A DNA stretch of 53,075 bases from Stenocarpella maydis (GCA_002270565.1 NQMI01000218.1:959-54033), one strand, 5' to 3'; counted from the stretch's first letter, positions 22,389 to 34,955 are shown. Translations and numbers: made by a program. Notes: generated from the sequence alone by a model not told the origin.

Positions 22389-23900
22389 CTATCGGACCGT
22401 AGGCACCCCGACCGATTCCAGGGGAAGAGTGAAACCGTTGATAGTAGCGTGGTTCTGATCAACAACCGCAGTATTTGTTCCATGACGATACACCCTTGGC
22501 CACTGGCTGGTGGCTGGAGGACTAATATCGTAGTCATTTCCATCGTGAATTTGCTTGAAAGGGCCCCGGGCCATCTCAGTGTCGTCGGAGGCCGTGATGG
22601 TCACGAGCGTGCTAGTCTCGATACTTCCGGTGCTCTTGTACGATTTCTTGCCACTGCCACCACCACCAATAGTCACACGATCTGACTTGCCACTTGGGTT
22701 CTTGGAAGAGCCGCGCGAAAGTCCGACGGACTTCAGCGTTGCAGTCAGGAGTGGGCGCAGCGGCGGCAGCGAGGCGGAGATGATACCCACGCCAGTCTCG
22801 ACCATGGTCCAGATGATGAAGTCTTTGAGCCGGTCTGGAAGAATGGAATTAATTTAGTGACCAGCACTTCAATGGATGAGAGAACAAATTTAGAGACCAG
22901 CGTCACTAAAGCAAGAGGGGAAGCCAAAGTACGGCGGAAACCACAAAGGAACGGACTGACATGTGTAGTCGGCGTGGGCCTCGCTGAACAGCTGGACAGT
23001 TACGCGTAGCTTAATGATGCTGGCTACGATGACCAGAGCACCCAGCATGAAAACGCCGCTCAGGGCGATCTTTTGCGATCGACTAACGTGCAACTTGTAG
23101 ACCTCGTGCAGGGGGAGCACCATAATGCACAGGTCGGTGATGATATTTGGCACGCCGTTCCCGATGAAGAAGCCGTTATTGTTAATACACCTGGACCCAG
23201 GATTGACTGCGGGCTGGAGGGCGAGCTCCCAGGCGGCGTGGATGGGCGTGCACTGGAAAATGGTCACCAGAACTACGGTGACCCACCAGGCTGCTGTGAA
23301 ACCTCCCAGGCCTATCAAGCCCCATTTGATAAACTTGGTTGGGAATATTCGGAAGTACATGGCCAGTAGACTGGCTTTAATGCACGCAATGACGCTCGGA
23401 TATACGAATCCACCTATGTAGAGGCCCTATGGACAAGTGATGGTCAGTCCGCGGCATTCTACTTGGCATACAGTTGCGTAAACGCGAGAGAGAGAGAGAG
23501 AGAGAGGAGTTACTCACGAGTAGTGTGTTCTCAAACATGTGAGGATCCTCCATCATAACGACAGGCAGGTGCCTCCCGAGACCGCCATTGAGTACGATCA
23601 AGTGGGTGCCGAACCCGTACAGAGCCCAGTTGAAAAACTACAGGCGACAAGAATATTGAGGTTAGCAGCCATGGCCACTCAAGATGAGACACACATTAGA
23701 GTGCTCACAACTGCAGCCAACAAGAGCCAGTCGTCGGCGCCTATGCCAAAGCCAGATCGCCGAAGCCGAACAGCAATGCGGAGGCCGAAGAAGAGAGTCG
23801 AGATGGCAGTGACGGCAGTAATGGCTCTCAGAACTTCAGGCCCCTTATTTTCCGCAATATACTCCGGTGTTAGAGCCGAGGGATCGATTGATGCCGCCAT
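22389..23900 (-). CDS. Fungal 7-TM rhodopsin-domain integral membrane protein (PTH11/SAT4-like)
   Basis: Four exons, 23900-23709, 23637-23518, 23426-22961 and 22834-22389, give 407 aa (415 if the in-frame ATG at 23924 is used). The start MAASIDPSALTPEYIAENKG is typical of the family. Hydrophobic segments in order are LRAITAVTAISTLFFGLRI, WLLLAAV, FNWALYGFGTHLIVL, GLYIGGFVYPSVIACIKASLLAMY, GLGGFTAAWWVTVVLVTIF, VPNIITDLCIMVLPL, IALSGVFMLGALVIVASI and FIIWTMVETGVGIISASLPPL. A conserved Cys pair (FQCTPIHAAW, SRCIN) is present. The C-terminal tail (about 130 aa) is Ser/Gly-rich and probably cytosolic. The ligand is unknown. The exon 3 donor (GTCAGT) is weak but keeps frame. It borders the polyketide cluster, but no link can be shown. 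Confidence 0.88.
23486..23507. repeat. (GA)n microsatellite in an intron
   Basis: A GA repeat of about 22 bp lies inside the second intron of the rhodopsin-domain gene. On the transcribed strand it is a pure pyrimidine CT run upstream of the exon 3 acceptor. Confidence 0.9.
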
Positions 23901-25578
23901 CTTGCGCCAGTGGATGATATCCAAAGGAAAGAAATCAGTTGAGGGCCGTCGAAAGTCAAGAGGTTGAGCACAACTTTGTCAAAACCAGCCCGGATGGGGT
24001 AGAGCAGCTTCTAGACTATGTAGTTTCCCACTGCTCGTGATCATTGTGCGCGGGACTGAGTCTTGAAGCAACTTGTCCACTCAAGCACACATGTACACAG
24101 ACCACACACTGCCGCATGTCGCCACCAGCATCGGTGATAGCATAGAGGGTGGCATGGTCGGCCAGACGATCCTCATGAAAACTTGGTATCGGCGCTCATT
24201 GGTCCTGGGTGCTATTTTTGGAGCGGTTTTCCAGCTTTGCCAGCTGGCTGTGAATGATTTGTTCCGCCGCCGCCGCCCCCTTGTGTGGTGTTGGTGTGGC
24301 TAAGCGCATTCGCAGGAAGCGGAGAGCCTGATTAATTTTTACACAAGCAATAGCCTCCCAGCTTGGATGGCCTCATTATTGTTGGTCCAAGGCCAACCTG
24401 CGGGCAGAGGATTGAGCTAGCGATACCTGTAGACATGCTTCAGGAGCCACAGCACGTCTAAGTGATCCCTCGTTGGGGCTGATCGCCAATCAATGCAGCA
24501 GATCTTGTGTTCCCAAGATGTCTGATCCAAAGGATCCATCTAAAGGATCATAGATGCTACAATGCAATACGACACCGCGGAACTTCTCTGAAAGGTCGCT
24601 TTATGAAGCTCAGCACTAGTTGCAGCATAGGCCGTCGATTTAGCATGTAACTAACATCTTGTGTCGTCTTACCTGCATGCAATTGTACATGCACCGGTCT
24701 TTTGTCTTTGTTTGGCGGGGGGTGGTACTTTGAATCAATAGTGCCGCTGGCTTTTCGAGCTTGCTAGGAAGCATGTAACGTGCCTGCTTGGCATACAACT
24801 TGGAGACTTGTATCCTTGTTGTAAGAGAGCCTTGGAATCAGCACGACCCTAGCTCCATGTGCGTTCCTGATTAGGAGTATAAGACTCTCGTCTCATTGGC
24901 AGCATTGCCGCGCAATTGCTAACCAGACTGTTTAGGTTTGGGCGCACTCGGGCCAAGACAAGGCATCGGGATCCTTTCGCCAACGTCCCCTTGACTTGTG
25001 GTAGTCACCGAGCCATCGCATAAGCGTCTTGTTCGGCCTGATGCAGCTCTGTACCTGTATTGATATCCAGCGTCCACACACGGTAATATTTCCGGAAGGA
25101 AGTGGCTCTGGGCCCATCCTGACGTCCTCACACAACCAACCTCGATCCTCAGCTGCAACGTAACTAAGCACCTTTCCAAGGATCTGGAAAGACGGTGCCC
25201 AGCGGAGTACATTCTTGTCAGAGTACTTTTTGGGTATTTTGCGAGCTTCTATAGTTCGTCTCTGACCCTTGTGCATCAGGATAAACCGTATGATGCCGGC
25301 GGGAGTGGCTTTTTCTTGGGTGAGTCCGTGTGGCTGGCGATATTGACTCTCCCGACGTTGACAGCGGCTAGACGGAAGTTGGAGCTCAGCAACTACGGCA
25401 AGCCCTCGTGCATGATTACAAGATATTAAGTGTATTTTCTCATATAGTAAAATAATAGTGAAGAACTGCATCTCGAACACACCTGCCCATCTGCTGCTGC
25501 CACTTATGCAGCCACCTATCTCCCTTCGAACATCACCAGTGCGACCGTTCCATATTTGAAACACCTGTTCCAGTCACG
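23901..25578. other. Intergenic boundary between membrane protein gene and P450
   Basis: This 1.7 kb has no recognised gene. A 210-codon frame is open on the minus strand (25564-24932) directly opposite the P450 promoter. It shows no family motif, and I treat it as unproven. This is the left border of the polyketide cluster. Confidence 0.4.
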
Positions 25579-27688
25579 ATGCCCGCATTGAACCTCTTCG
25601 TTTCCTTAGCCCTCTTTGGAGGCATTTACCTGCTGTTGCGCCGTGTCAGGAAACTTGGCCGGCCACCAAAAGGCATGCCTCCAGGGCCACCAACATTGCC
25701 CGTACTTGGTAATATCCATCAGTTGAACCTGGAGACAGGCCACAAGCAGATGACGGAATGGGCCAAAGATTACGGCTCTATGTATACTGTGATGATGGGG
25801 CCCAATCAGCCCGTGATTGTGGTCTCGGACGAGCGGCGGATCAGGGATCTGCTGGTCAAACGTGGCAGCAACTTCTCATCCCGTCCAGACCACTACATGG
25901 CACATAATGTTCTTAGTGGAGGTCTCCGGGTGATATTCATGGTATGGATTGGATTCGATTTTGATACGCCACAATAGCCCCCAGGATAGATTGGGGATAT
26001 TCATAGCTCCCATCAGTCAACGTGATCTTGCAGATTGGCTGACCGGCTTTGGTATCGACAGAAGTATTCATGGCACCTCAAATTTGCACGCAAGCTTGCA
26101 CGCAGAGCCCTGGCTGAGGACATCGTCAAGACAACTTACCTGTCATACCAGTACCTAGAGAGTTCAGCATTGCTCCTGGGTCTTTTGGAGAAGCCAGAGG
26201 ATTTCATGACCCATCTGCAGCGGTTCTCACTCTCTTTCGCCACTCAGCTCACATATGGATTCCGGACACCAACCCATGGCCACCCGCTGGTAGCCAAGAT
26301 CTTTTACGTACGTCCTCCAGGCGTCCCACACCATACATACCTCTGGGGCCTTTCTGACTCGAATCAACGCGTCGTGTAGCACCTTCAAGAGTTTTCTAGA
26401 GTTTCTGGATGCCAAGTAGGTTAAATTACGTGCACCCAAGTCATAAATCTGAGCTCTAGGTCATTGACCATAACACAGACAGCACATCTGCTCAACATGT
26501 TCCCATTACTGAGACGGCTTCCAGACGTCTTGGTGCCTGGACGCAAGCATGGAGCGAGGCTTCACCGGGACGAAAAGGTTTTGCTGGTGGATATGTATCA
26601 AGAAGTCGAGAGGAAACTGAGTGCCGGCACGGCGGAGGTAGGGCGGATCCCAAATATTTCAACGTTCAGAGGTGCTTCCTTTTCTAGCGCTGACGACTAG
26701 TACGCCAGCCCTGTGCTACGACCATGTTCATCGAGGTCCGTGGAGAGCTCGAGAAGCAAGAGCAAGACCAAGTCCCCCCCGACCTCATGGCATACTTCTC
26801 GGGCTCGATCCTGCAGGCCGCGGCGGAGACCACACTAGCTACCATCACCGGATTTGTGCAGGCTATGGTCATCTTCCCCGAGGTGGCCAGGACCGCCCAA
26901 GCCGAGATAGACCGCGTTTGCGGTGACCGTATCCCGTGCATCGACGACTGGAATGACCTCAAGTACATCCGTGGCTGCATCAAGGAGAGTCTGCGCTGGA
27001 TGCCCGCCACTATCCTAGGCGTTCCGCACTGTGCCGATGTCGACGACGAGTATTTGGGATTTAGAATCCCCAAGAACACAGCCGTCATCTATAATGTCTG
27101 GTAAAACACCCTTTTTTATGTTTCTGTTCTTGTCCGTGTCCGACTCTGTCTTTCCCTACGCAGTCGGTACTTAAGTATTTTCAGAGCTACCAGGCTCTCC
27201 CATCCACCTTGCTGTAAATTTCTAAGAGTATATCCCCTAGGGCGCTTCATAACGACCCAAAGCGGTACAAAGACCCACGCAAGTACGACCCATCACGGTG
27301 GGCCGACGACGACTCGGGCTCGGCCGAGTCGGCATCCAACGAGGATGTCAACAAGCGGGACCACTTCGGCTTCGGCTTCGGCCGCCGGATGTGCCTAGCC
27401 ATGAACCTGGTTGACCAGTCGCTGTTCCTGGTGATGGCGCGCCTGCTATGGGGTCTCGACTTCAACCGCGCCGTGGACCCGGCGACTGGGCGCGAGATCG
27501 TTCCCGACATGGACGACCTGCAGTTCGGCCTCTTTGTCATGCCAAAGCCCTTCCCGGCAGACATTAGACCCAGGAGTGCCGACAGGGCGCAGCGAATCAG
27601 GGAACACTGGCAGAAGGAGGCCGAGAAGAATTTGGATGGGGACCTGCAGTGGAAGGCGGTGCCTCAGACCTCGCCACAGGTTGTTTAA
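25579..27688 (+). CDS. Cytochrome P450 monooxygenase (polyketide cluster)
   Basis: A membrane-anchored haem monooxygenase. Six exons, 25579-25941, 26062-26307, 26380-26415 (36 nt), 26479-26637, 26709-27100 and 27241-27688, give 547 aa. An N-terminal hydrophobic anchor (5-21) precedes the hinge PPKGMPPGPPTLPVLGN. The I-helix reads AAAETT (305-310). The K-helix ExxR is ESLR (361-364). The haem loop FGFGRRMCLAM has Cys450. Two deviations: the usual Gly two residues after the haem Cys is Ala, and the usual (A/G)G of the I-helix is AA. Junctions were set by aligning the fixed-length B-C and E-F regions with the family. By position it is the first cluster gene, a likely hydroxylase or epoxidase of the PKS product. 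Confidence 0.92.
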
Positions 27689-28079
27689 GTTACATTGCAG
27701 GGGCATTGGATTTTGTTTTCTTCCTTGTTTCATAAATCAATTTGCATGGTCTTGAAAGTATAATGGCGACGAATGAGTGGGACATGAGGATCCTGGGACT
27801 CCAGAGAGCCACTGATTTTACACGTATCCATCTGTATCAATAATATGATACGGCCGGCTATCGCGAATTAGCTATGGCTAGAATGTTCCTATTTTCTTAG
27901 TTCCTATTGTGTTTTAAACCTTATTATTATCGGTAATGTATTGATTAATTATGCAATGCTGGGTCTCTGAGGGTTTATAGAGGGACCGCTGCAGCCCCCC
28001 CCCCTTTATATATATATAATGGTATTGCGATCGGATTAAAAAAGAAACCAGCTAAATCAGATCCAGCACAAACGGAATC
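27689..28079. other. Short intergenic between convergent P450 and SDR
   Basis: This stretch holds only 3' untranslated DNA, AT-leaning, with a C11-like run followed by TTTATATATATATAA near 27998-28018. Confidence 0.5.
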
Positions 28080-29201
28080 TTACTTAGCACCAAGGTTCTG
28101 AATGATGGTCTCGACATTGGCAAAGGAAAGCTCCGCCATAGTCTCCTTCCACAGACGTTTAGTCACATCTGGTGCCTTCTCCGAGTATGCGAAGGGGCCT
28201 TTTCTATGACAGGGCAATCCGCATTGTCAGCAAGCTATTCAAATTAAATGTCACGGGCGTGGAAGGAAGACTTACGGCCTTATCCTGTCGAACTCGATTA
28301 CCTCACCGTGTGAGTCCTCACCCTTCTTGAGTGCTGCGTCGAGGATGACGTGGGCACCGACAGCAGGTTTACGACCAAAGATGCCAAAGTAGATGGCAAG
28401 GGGGAAGCGGAGGAAGGTCCCGTTTGCGTCGCGGGCGAGACCTGAGCCATTGCAGAGCCCTGGGGAGCCGGCGTTGATGACGGCAGCGGAGGTCGGGACG
28501 CGGGAGGCCAGCTCGCCGAGGAAGAGCTGGCCAAGCAGCTTGGAGGTGCCGTAGCGCTCCTGCATATCCCACTTCCACCTGCCGCTCGTGTCCTTGAGGG
28601 CGCCCAGCAGCGGGTCGGCATCGCGCTCGGCAAAGGAGGTCATGCCGGCGGTGTCGGATGACACAATGGTCAGCCGACCGGGCGACGTGGCCGAGCGCTT
28701 CTTGGCATGGAGGACCGGAAGCAGCAGGATGGCGAGCAGGAAGGTGGAGAGATAGTTGGTCTGGATATCCTCCTCGTTGCCGGTCGAGGCGTTGATGGTC
28801 ATGTTGACCCTGTAGATGCCGGCGTTGAGGATGACGACGTCGAGGTGCTCGAGCTGGCCTGCCTTCGCGGCAAACTCCTGGACGCTGTCGTACTGGAGCA
28901 TATCCAGATTCCAGACCTCGACGGTGGACTTGTTGCCCTTGTGCCGGGCCGCCAGCTTGTCGGCCGCCTCCTGGCCCTTGGCTACATCACGAACACCGAT
29001 GATGAGCTTGGAGACGTTGAGGGAGATGAGCTGGTCGGCTATCTCCAGGCCGATGCCCTGGTTGGCACCTGTGACGATGACTGTCTTACCGGCCAGGTCA
29101 ACACCTGTCACCGGGCGGGGGTGTTCGAAAAGCTGCCGCCGCACCCACTGTGGAAAGGTGGCGAACTTTTCGGGCGTGTAGTCGTACTTTGAGTAGGCCA
29201 T
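28080..29201 (-). CDS. Short-chain dehydrogenase/reductase 1 (retinol-dehydrogenase-like)
   Basis: An NAD(P)H-dependent oxidoreductase of the extended group seen in fungal polyketide clusters. Exon 1 is 29201-28276 and exon 2 is 28203-28080, with a 72-bp intron (GTAAGT to CATAG) giving 349 aa. Without the second exon the protein would be cut at a stop inside the intron, so the short exon 2 (about 40 aa, ending NLGAK) matters. The Rossmann motif is TGANQGIG (44-51). The structural motif is ILNAGIY. The catalytic Tyr/Lys pair lies in RYGTSK, with a Ser in IVSSD. The N-terminal 37 residues form an extension before the fold. It is convergent with the P450 and divergent from the BBE-like oxidase. 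Confidence 0.93.
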
Positions 29202-30439
29202 TTTCCGTGCTGGACCCTGAGCTGGCTGGCAGGGGCTAAACCGAGGGGGTATTCAATACGATGCCGACGGGCTGCTATAGTAGTACGGGAACTTGACTGT
29301 TGAGCTATCAAGTAGGACTAGATGAATTCTCAACCGAGGCTCAAAGAACAATGCAGTCCTCCCATCTCGCGTTACTTGTAGCACCATCAAATCCCACCTG
29401 CCTTTGAGTGCTGGTAGTAAGTGATCTGGATCGCCACAGAGAAGATGGAGAGGGACAAGGGACAACGGTTGGAAGGGGGTAAGACGAGGGGCCCATTGAT
29501 GTCGCATCGCAGCGCGGCTGAGATCACACAAACGGCACTGGCCAATGCTAGAGGCAACGGGCGCCTAGCCGGTGGTCGAATCCTTTAAATACGCCCCTGA
29601 CGTCTCATTCAAGAATGCATTAGTACTTATACAGACCGCTTATACAGGAGTACCTAAGTAGGCTTCACCTGTTGGTCCTGCAACCAACCACCGGTTTTTA
29701 TTAGTGCCAGGGGTTCCAGATCCGGCACCCCGGACTTTGGCTGGTAGCAATGTTGCAATGTACCCGTGCAGGTTGCTTCTACCTTGTGTATCTGGTGTAT
29801 TATCATTACCCCCTGCTTGCCGCCAATAGTGCCAAGCAGCTTAGTGTTTACTCTGACTTGAAGATGGCGGCAATCCTGAGAAGCCCCCTTAAGTGTATGT
29901 ATGTACTGATACATACCGTAATAGAGAGTCAGAGTATTATGTATAAGATTCCCTTGGCCCGATGCATGGCCAAACTCTATTGGAATTTTGCGGATGCACC
30001 CCATACTAGTAGATCCCTCAGGATTGACTTCAGGAGGTATTGATTACTACGAGACTAGCGGCCAGGCGGTACATACGCCGAGGAGCCTGGACGCGGCTAT
30101 TGAGGTCCGCCTTACAATATCGGTTTCTTGGGTGGTAACTATGTGGCAATAATTTCCTAGGGAAATGGCCAGGGCCCCAGGGAGGACAGTGGAAGGCACA
30201 GCAAGACAAGTGGAGGAGCCCGGCTGAGATGATTGATCCCAGAAGAGACTGCTATCCACTTCGCAAGCCCGGCACAGATTGGTTATATTCAGTACTGCTT
30301 GTCGCCAGGCCAAGAGGCTCAAATGGGAAAAGGAAAGCCTCAGAGCTCTGTCCCATTTTCTGCTACAGGTATTGTCTTTAGGAATACCTACCTGGGTAGC
30401 TGGGACTTGAGTGCATACTGGCATATTTGAAACGTCAAC
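29202..30439. promoter_or_regulatory. Divergent upstream region of SDR1 (-) and FAD oxidase (+)
   Basis: These 1.24 kb probably hold the promoters of two cluster genes. The region contains an AGTACCTAAGTAGG motif near 29648 and a TACCTACCTGGGTAGC palindrome near 30387-30403. I find no recognisable coding sequence. Confidence 0.45.
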
Positions 30440-32287
30440 ATGGTCACTCCAATCGGAATGAAACAGCCACTCCTGAGAGTCCTGCTCACTCTCGGGCTCA
30501 CTCAAGTTGCTGCCGCCGCTGCCGGTTCCGTAAATCTCAGCACCATCTTCCACCAAAAGTCCAACAGATGGGACCCCAACACGGTCCTGGTGCTCCCCCC
30601 GGACGCGGCCTTTGGGGGGATAACGGAGCGCTGGACCACCGTCGGCGCCCCGACCTTTGCAGGTGCCATCCGTCCGGCCACAGAGGCCGACCTGGTCGAG
30701 ACTGTGCGTCTCGCGAGAAAACACAAGCTGCCCTTCTTGGCTACTGGTGGCCGGCATGGCTTCTCCACCACCCTGGATGCCCTTGACCGAGGCCTGGAGA
30801 TCGACCTCAGCCAGCTCAAGGCAGTCAACATCGACATCGCCAATGCCACATTGACGATCGCTGCCGGCGTTACCATAGGCGAGATCCTGGATCCCATCTA
30901 CGATGCCGGATTCGAGTTTCGTAGGTCACTCTCGTGCAATATCAAACTTCAACACCCCCCTCCGCAAGCCACAGTCTAGATTGCGAGATCCTCACCCGAG
31001 GACAAAGCTCGATGCTGACAAGTACGGTCACATTGTAGAGCAAGGCACTTGCTCGTGCCCAGGCCAGCTTGGCCTGACGCTCGGTGGTGGTATTGGCCGT
31101 TTCACGGGCAAGTACGGCCTGGCGATTGATGCCCTGCTGTCGGTCCGTCTAGTCACGGCTGACGGGCGTCTGCTCCATGTCTCCGAAACTTCGTACCCAG
31201 ATCTGTTCTGGGCCATCCGCGGAGCTGGCCACAACTTTGGCGTCGTCGCCTCGGCTACCTACAAGCTCCGCAGCATCGCTGAAAGCCCAGCGGACCGCGG
31301 CGAGGTCATGATGCTAGACATGATACTGCCTCCCAACATGAGCAGCACGTACTTCGAAGTTCTCGAGTCCTATCACGTTGACGGGTCGCTGCCCGCGAGC
31401 TTGGCACAGATCACTTCCATGGGCTGGGATACTTCGTTCAACTCGGTAGGCACATTCTCCTTCTTCTTCCCCTATCACATGCCCTCGGCATCCCAAGGCC
31501 ATTCAGTTCGGTCAACTGCACAATTCCAGTGCCTAACAGTAAACCTAGCCTCACGTGTTGGGCAATTGGGTATTCATGGGGTCTGAGGAAGAGGGGCGCA
31601 AGGCGCTTGCCCCGGTATACGCCCTCAACGCATCTATCATCTCAACTAGGATGGTTCCTTGGAACAAAATCATCGCATCCCAGGGCTTCGGCCAATTTGA
31701 TGCGGCCCTCTGCCAGACGTCACAGAACATCGATTACTATGGCGTCACGTTCCGCAACTTCTCGGCCCCGACTTACCAGGCCGTGTTCGAGAAACTGACG
31801 GCCCTCTATGATGCCGTGCCAGGCACTCGTGGCAGTACCATCCAGATTGAGACGTTTTCAAACAAAGCACAAGCAGCCATCCCGGACAGCAGCACAGCGT
31901 TCCCGTGGAGAGACGCCTGGGGCCACATGTAAGCACTTCTTTGCTCCCTCGATATCCGCCAAAAGTCTTATTCCAGTGCCTCTCCATCACCCCGAGTTCA
32001 TGTGCTAATTCCGATACCGTAGCGCCTTGGTTTTCAACTGGCAAAACGAGACCGATGGCGGGAGGGAGGCCGTTGCTGAGGCGGGGCCCGTGCTTCGAGA
32101 CACCTTTGCTTCAACCGCAGGCTACGATGGGCTCGCAACCTACATGAATTATGCTAACGGGGGCGAGGGTCCGGAGGCCTGGTACGGTCGAGAGAAGCTC
32201 CCTCGACTTTCGGCCCTAAAGGCCATCTGGGACCCTGATAACGTTTTCTCATACTACAACCCAATCCCCGGATCTTACAAATACTAG
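30440..32287 (+). CDS. BBE-like FAD-linked oxidoreductase with signal peptide
   Basis: A flavoprotein of the PCMH/berberine-bridge family that oxidises alcohols or rings of cluster intermediates. Exons 30440-30920, 31039-31445, 31549-31928 and 32023-32287 give 510 aa. Residues 7-28 (KQPLLRVLLTLGLTQVAAAAA) look like a secretory signal. The FAD fold shows ATGGRHGFS, where His106 is the likely 8-alpha flavin link. After the first junction comes GTCSCPGQLGLTLGGG with Cys167 in the position of the second flavin link of bicovalent members. The C-terminus has the family's YMNYANGG and NPIPG. Phases agree at all three introns. Similar enzymes act in salicylaldehyde clusters as late alcohol or aldehyde oxidases (established). 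Its substrate here is inferred. Confidence 0.92.
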
Positions 32288-32855
32288 AATCAGTGAGGAT
32301 GGGAGTATACTTGATCCCCAGGACGGTATATAGTTGCGCAAAGCAATCATAATGTATTCAGTCCATTTTTTCTGCATGTATGAAAAGCTGCTCTAAGACA
32401 AGTACTGTACTACACTATCTCTCAATTTCCGTTTCGGACACATATAAACAGACTACTTAGTATGTGCAACGTAGTGAGAGACGGCCGCCAGGAACCCCTA
32501 GCATAGGGCCCTGAACATGGCGTGTCTGCATGATCCGAGGAAGGACGCGGTTTTAATTCCTGCCATCTGAAGTATCAGTGTACCAACATGCAAAGTTGTA
32601 GGCATATAGGTCTCCAGAGTACCTAGTACCTCTGTGTGGCACCTGCGTCCGAATCCATCGGTTCTGGTGGCAGCGCGCCTGGCAGAAGTGATTATAAATT
32701 GGGAGATGCTGCCTCCAAGCTGTCGCGTTCAGATGTAAGTCATCTCCAGACAGGTTGAACCAGGCCTATCTGCATTTGCCCCCACCCACCACACTCAACG
32801 GATCACACGAGCCGACATACTAGCCAGCCAGGAGGAGCTGGGAACATTGGACGAC
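32288..32855. other. Intergenic between FAD oxidase and SDR2
   Basis: No gene is seen. There is an AGTACCTAGTACCTC repeat near 32620 and a C-rich leader before the next ATG (about 32775-32810). Confidence 0.5.
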
Positions 32856-34025
32856 ATGAATATCGATGGATTCGCCCTGGTCATCGGTGCAGGTCAGTCT
32901 GGACTCCGAACTCCGCAGCCCACTTGCATTTCTTGAGAATTGCTAGCCCTCTTCCGACTACCTCTCCCGAGGTCCTGCACATTGACCCACCAGATGGGGC
33001 CCCATTCTCGTGCAGCCAAGTGTGCTATCGATGGTGTAGTGCTGACAGGTGTTTGTACCGTCGCCAGGCAGCGGCATTGGCAAGGAGTGCGCCCTTGCCT
33101 TCGCCAAGGAGGGTAGCGGGGGCATCCTGGTGGCCGACATCGACCTCGATGCCGTGCGAGAGGTAGCTGAGTTGTGCCGGTCGGCCGCTAACAAGACAAT
33201 GGGATTTGCCGCCGAGGCCCTGGTGGTCGATGTAACGTCTGAGGAATCCGTGGCCCAGATGATTCGGCACGCAGTGCAGACGTTCGGACGAATCGACTAT
33301 TGCGTCAATACCGCGGGTGTGAGTGCAACTAAGGCAGCATCCCAAATCCTCCGTCGCCAATGCACTGAAAGACGCAAGGCTGACATGTGCAATCCTCCCC
33401 CAGGTCGGCATCGAGGTGGCGCTCGAGGTGGCCGAGGCTTCTGCGGCCGACTTCACACGATTCATGGACGTCAACGTCACTGGGAGTTTCCGGGTAACGC
33501 AGCACGTCTCGGCGCTCATGAAGGCCCAGGTCCCAAGGCAGATCAGCCCTGAGTCTCCGGGCCGGGGCTCTACGCGCGGTTCCATCGTCTTGATGGGCTC
33601 AGCCGCTTCGTTTAGCGCGCAGCCGCGGATGGTGCAGTACACGGCGTCGAAGCACGCGGTGCTTGGACTGGCCAAGAATGCCGGTATGTTTAGTCGGTTC
33701 CTCCAGGCTGCAATTTACCAAGGACACAAGGACACTGCATGAGCTCACCACACCGAATCCTGTAGCCCTTGACAATGCGAAATATGGCATCAGGGTCAAC
33801 TGCCTATGCCCGTCCTGGGTCAACACACCCATGGTGCAACGGGCGGTGGAACAGGTTCCTGGGCTAGGAGACGCCATCAAGGCTGCTGTGCCGATGGGCC
33901 GCGTTGCACTGACCGAGGAGATCGCCGACTCCGTGATGTTCCTCTGCAGCCCGAGGTCCAGCTACATGACCGGCTCCGCCCTGGTCATCGACGGCGGCAC
34001 CATGCTGAGTCCTTTGAGCGCTTAA
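32856..34025 (+). CDS. Short-chain dehydrogenase/reductase 2 (classical)
   Basis: A classical NAD(P)H-dependent SDR. Four exons: 32856-32892 (37 nt), 33068-33318, 33404-33683 and 33766-34025, giving 275 aa, normal for the family. The dinucleotide loop GAGSGIG is split by the first intron. NTAG precedes intron 2. The catalytic triad is Ser in VLMGSAAS, Tyr and Lys in YTASK. The C-terminus has the usual SSYMTGSALVIDGG. The tiny first exon and the 175-bp first intron mean that simple frames miss the start. It is co-oriented with the FAD oxidase and cupin genes. Its likely role is reduction or oxidation of ring or side-chain carbinols during tailoring. Confidence 0.93.
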
Positions 34026-34955
34026 TGGTGCGCTACCGTGGCGCTTGAATTGCGGCCAAGTGTATAGGATTGTATCTTGGTAGCACTAGAGCTGGCGGCT
34101 TTTTGTGTTACATTGCATATTCGAGCTCTGGTGCATAAAGGTACAGATGTGAGCTGCGAGCAGGATCCTCTTGTTGCACTTGGACAGGCTAGTCTCGATA
34201 CAACGCCGTGATGCTTTCCCCGAGCAGTACCGTGCCATTGCCTGATTAGGATAGAGCAAGCCACCTGCGCGCGATACATGTGATGCCTGGGAAACCCCAT
34301 CCTTGAAATCTCTTGGGATTTATTGGTTTTTGCCAAGTACTTGGTGACCTGGCTCTCCCTGCACAGGTCTGGATAAGTTGGATCAGTAGGTGACCATGCT
34401 TGAAATAGACAGGGCTAAGTGACAGGCTTATTTCAACCACGTCTCGTTGAATCCTGAAATACGACTCAAGTAGATAGACCACAGTTTATCATCAATATGT
34501 CAGCGCTATCAACAGCTTCGGTTGCAGTCCGACGGAGGTAACAGCCCGGATCTAACGTGATGCTACAACCTTGCAGTGGGATGGAGCCCTTGCAAAGGAA
34601 GTTGCGTGGTCAGACTACTCCAGATCTTTCAAGGAGATGCCAGCTGGCAGGCAGATGAGGAATTTGTAGGATCGGTTGGTAACGGGGCACGTTGCTCCTA
34701 GACCCAGGGTCACAGGCACATGCAGTTCCCAAACAAGGTATTTACCCCGATGTAAGCCTTGGTGACCTCCTCACTTGGATGTTGGCACAGGCTGGACCCT
34801 CATGACATTTTACGATACCTGACTGTCAAATACGCACCTGGAACTTCATAGTGGCAGTTGCGGATAGACTCAGGCTGGTCACATGCATTCAACTTTCACC
34901 CATCGCCTAGTCAACCATCAAGTCCCAATTTCAACTGCAGTAACCAAGCCTAGCA
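34026..34955. other. Intergenic between SDR2 and cupin gene
   Basis: No recognised gene. The final ~150 bp before 34956 could contain an unseen 5' exon of the cupin gene. Confidence 0.4.

Noticed and set aside
23486..23507. CRISPR-like or other regular array
   Set aside because: Only simple microsatellites (GA, AT, TAAA) occur. No spaced repeats are seen anywhere in the window.
24932..25564. 210-codon minus-strand frame opposite the P450 promoter
   Set aside because: No motif, no leader-like region and no homology I can recognise. It may be chance or a relic.
25942..26061. P450 exon 2 starting at the earlier AG near 26034
   Set aside because: That acceptor gives a TGA in the phase required. 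The AG at 26060-26061 keeps frame and matches the family length between helices B and C.
30047..30757. 236-codon minus-strand frame covering the FAD oxidase start
   Set aside because: It is antisense to the signal peptide and FAD domain, with no motif of its own.
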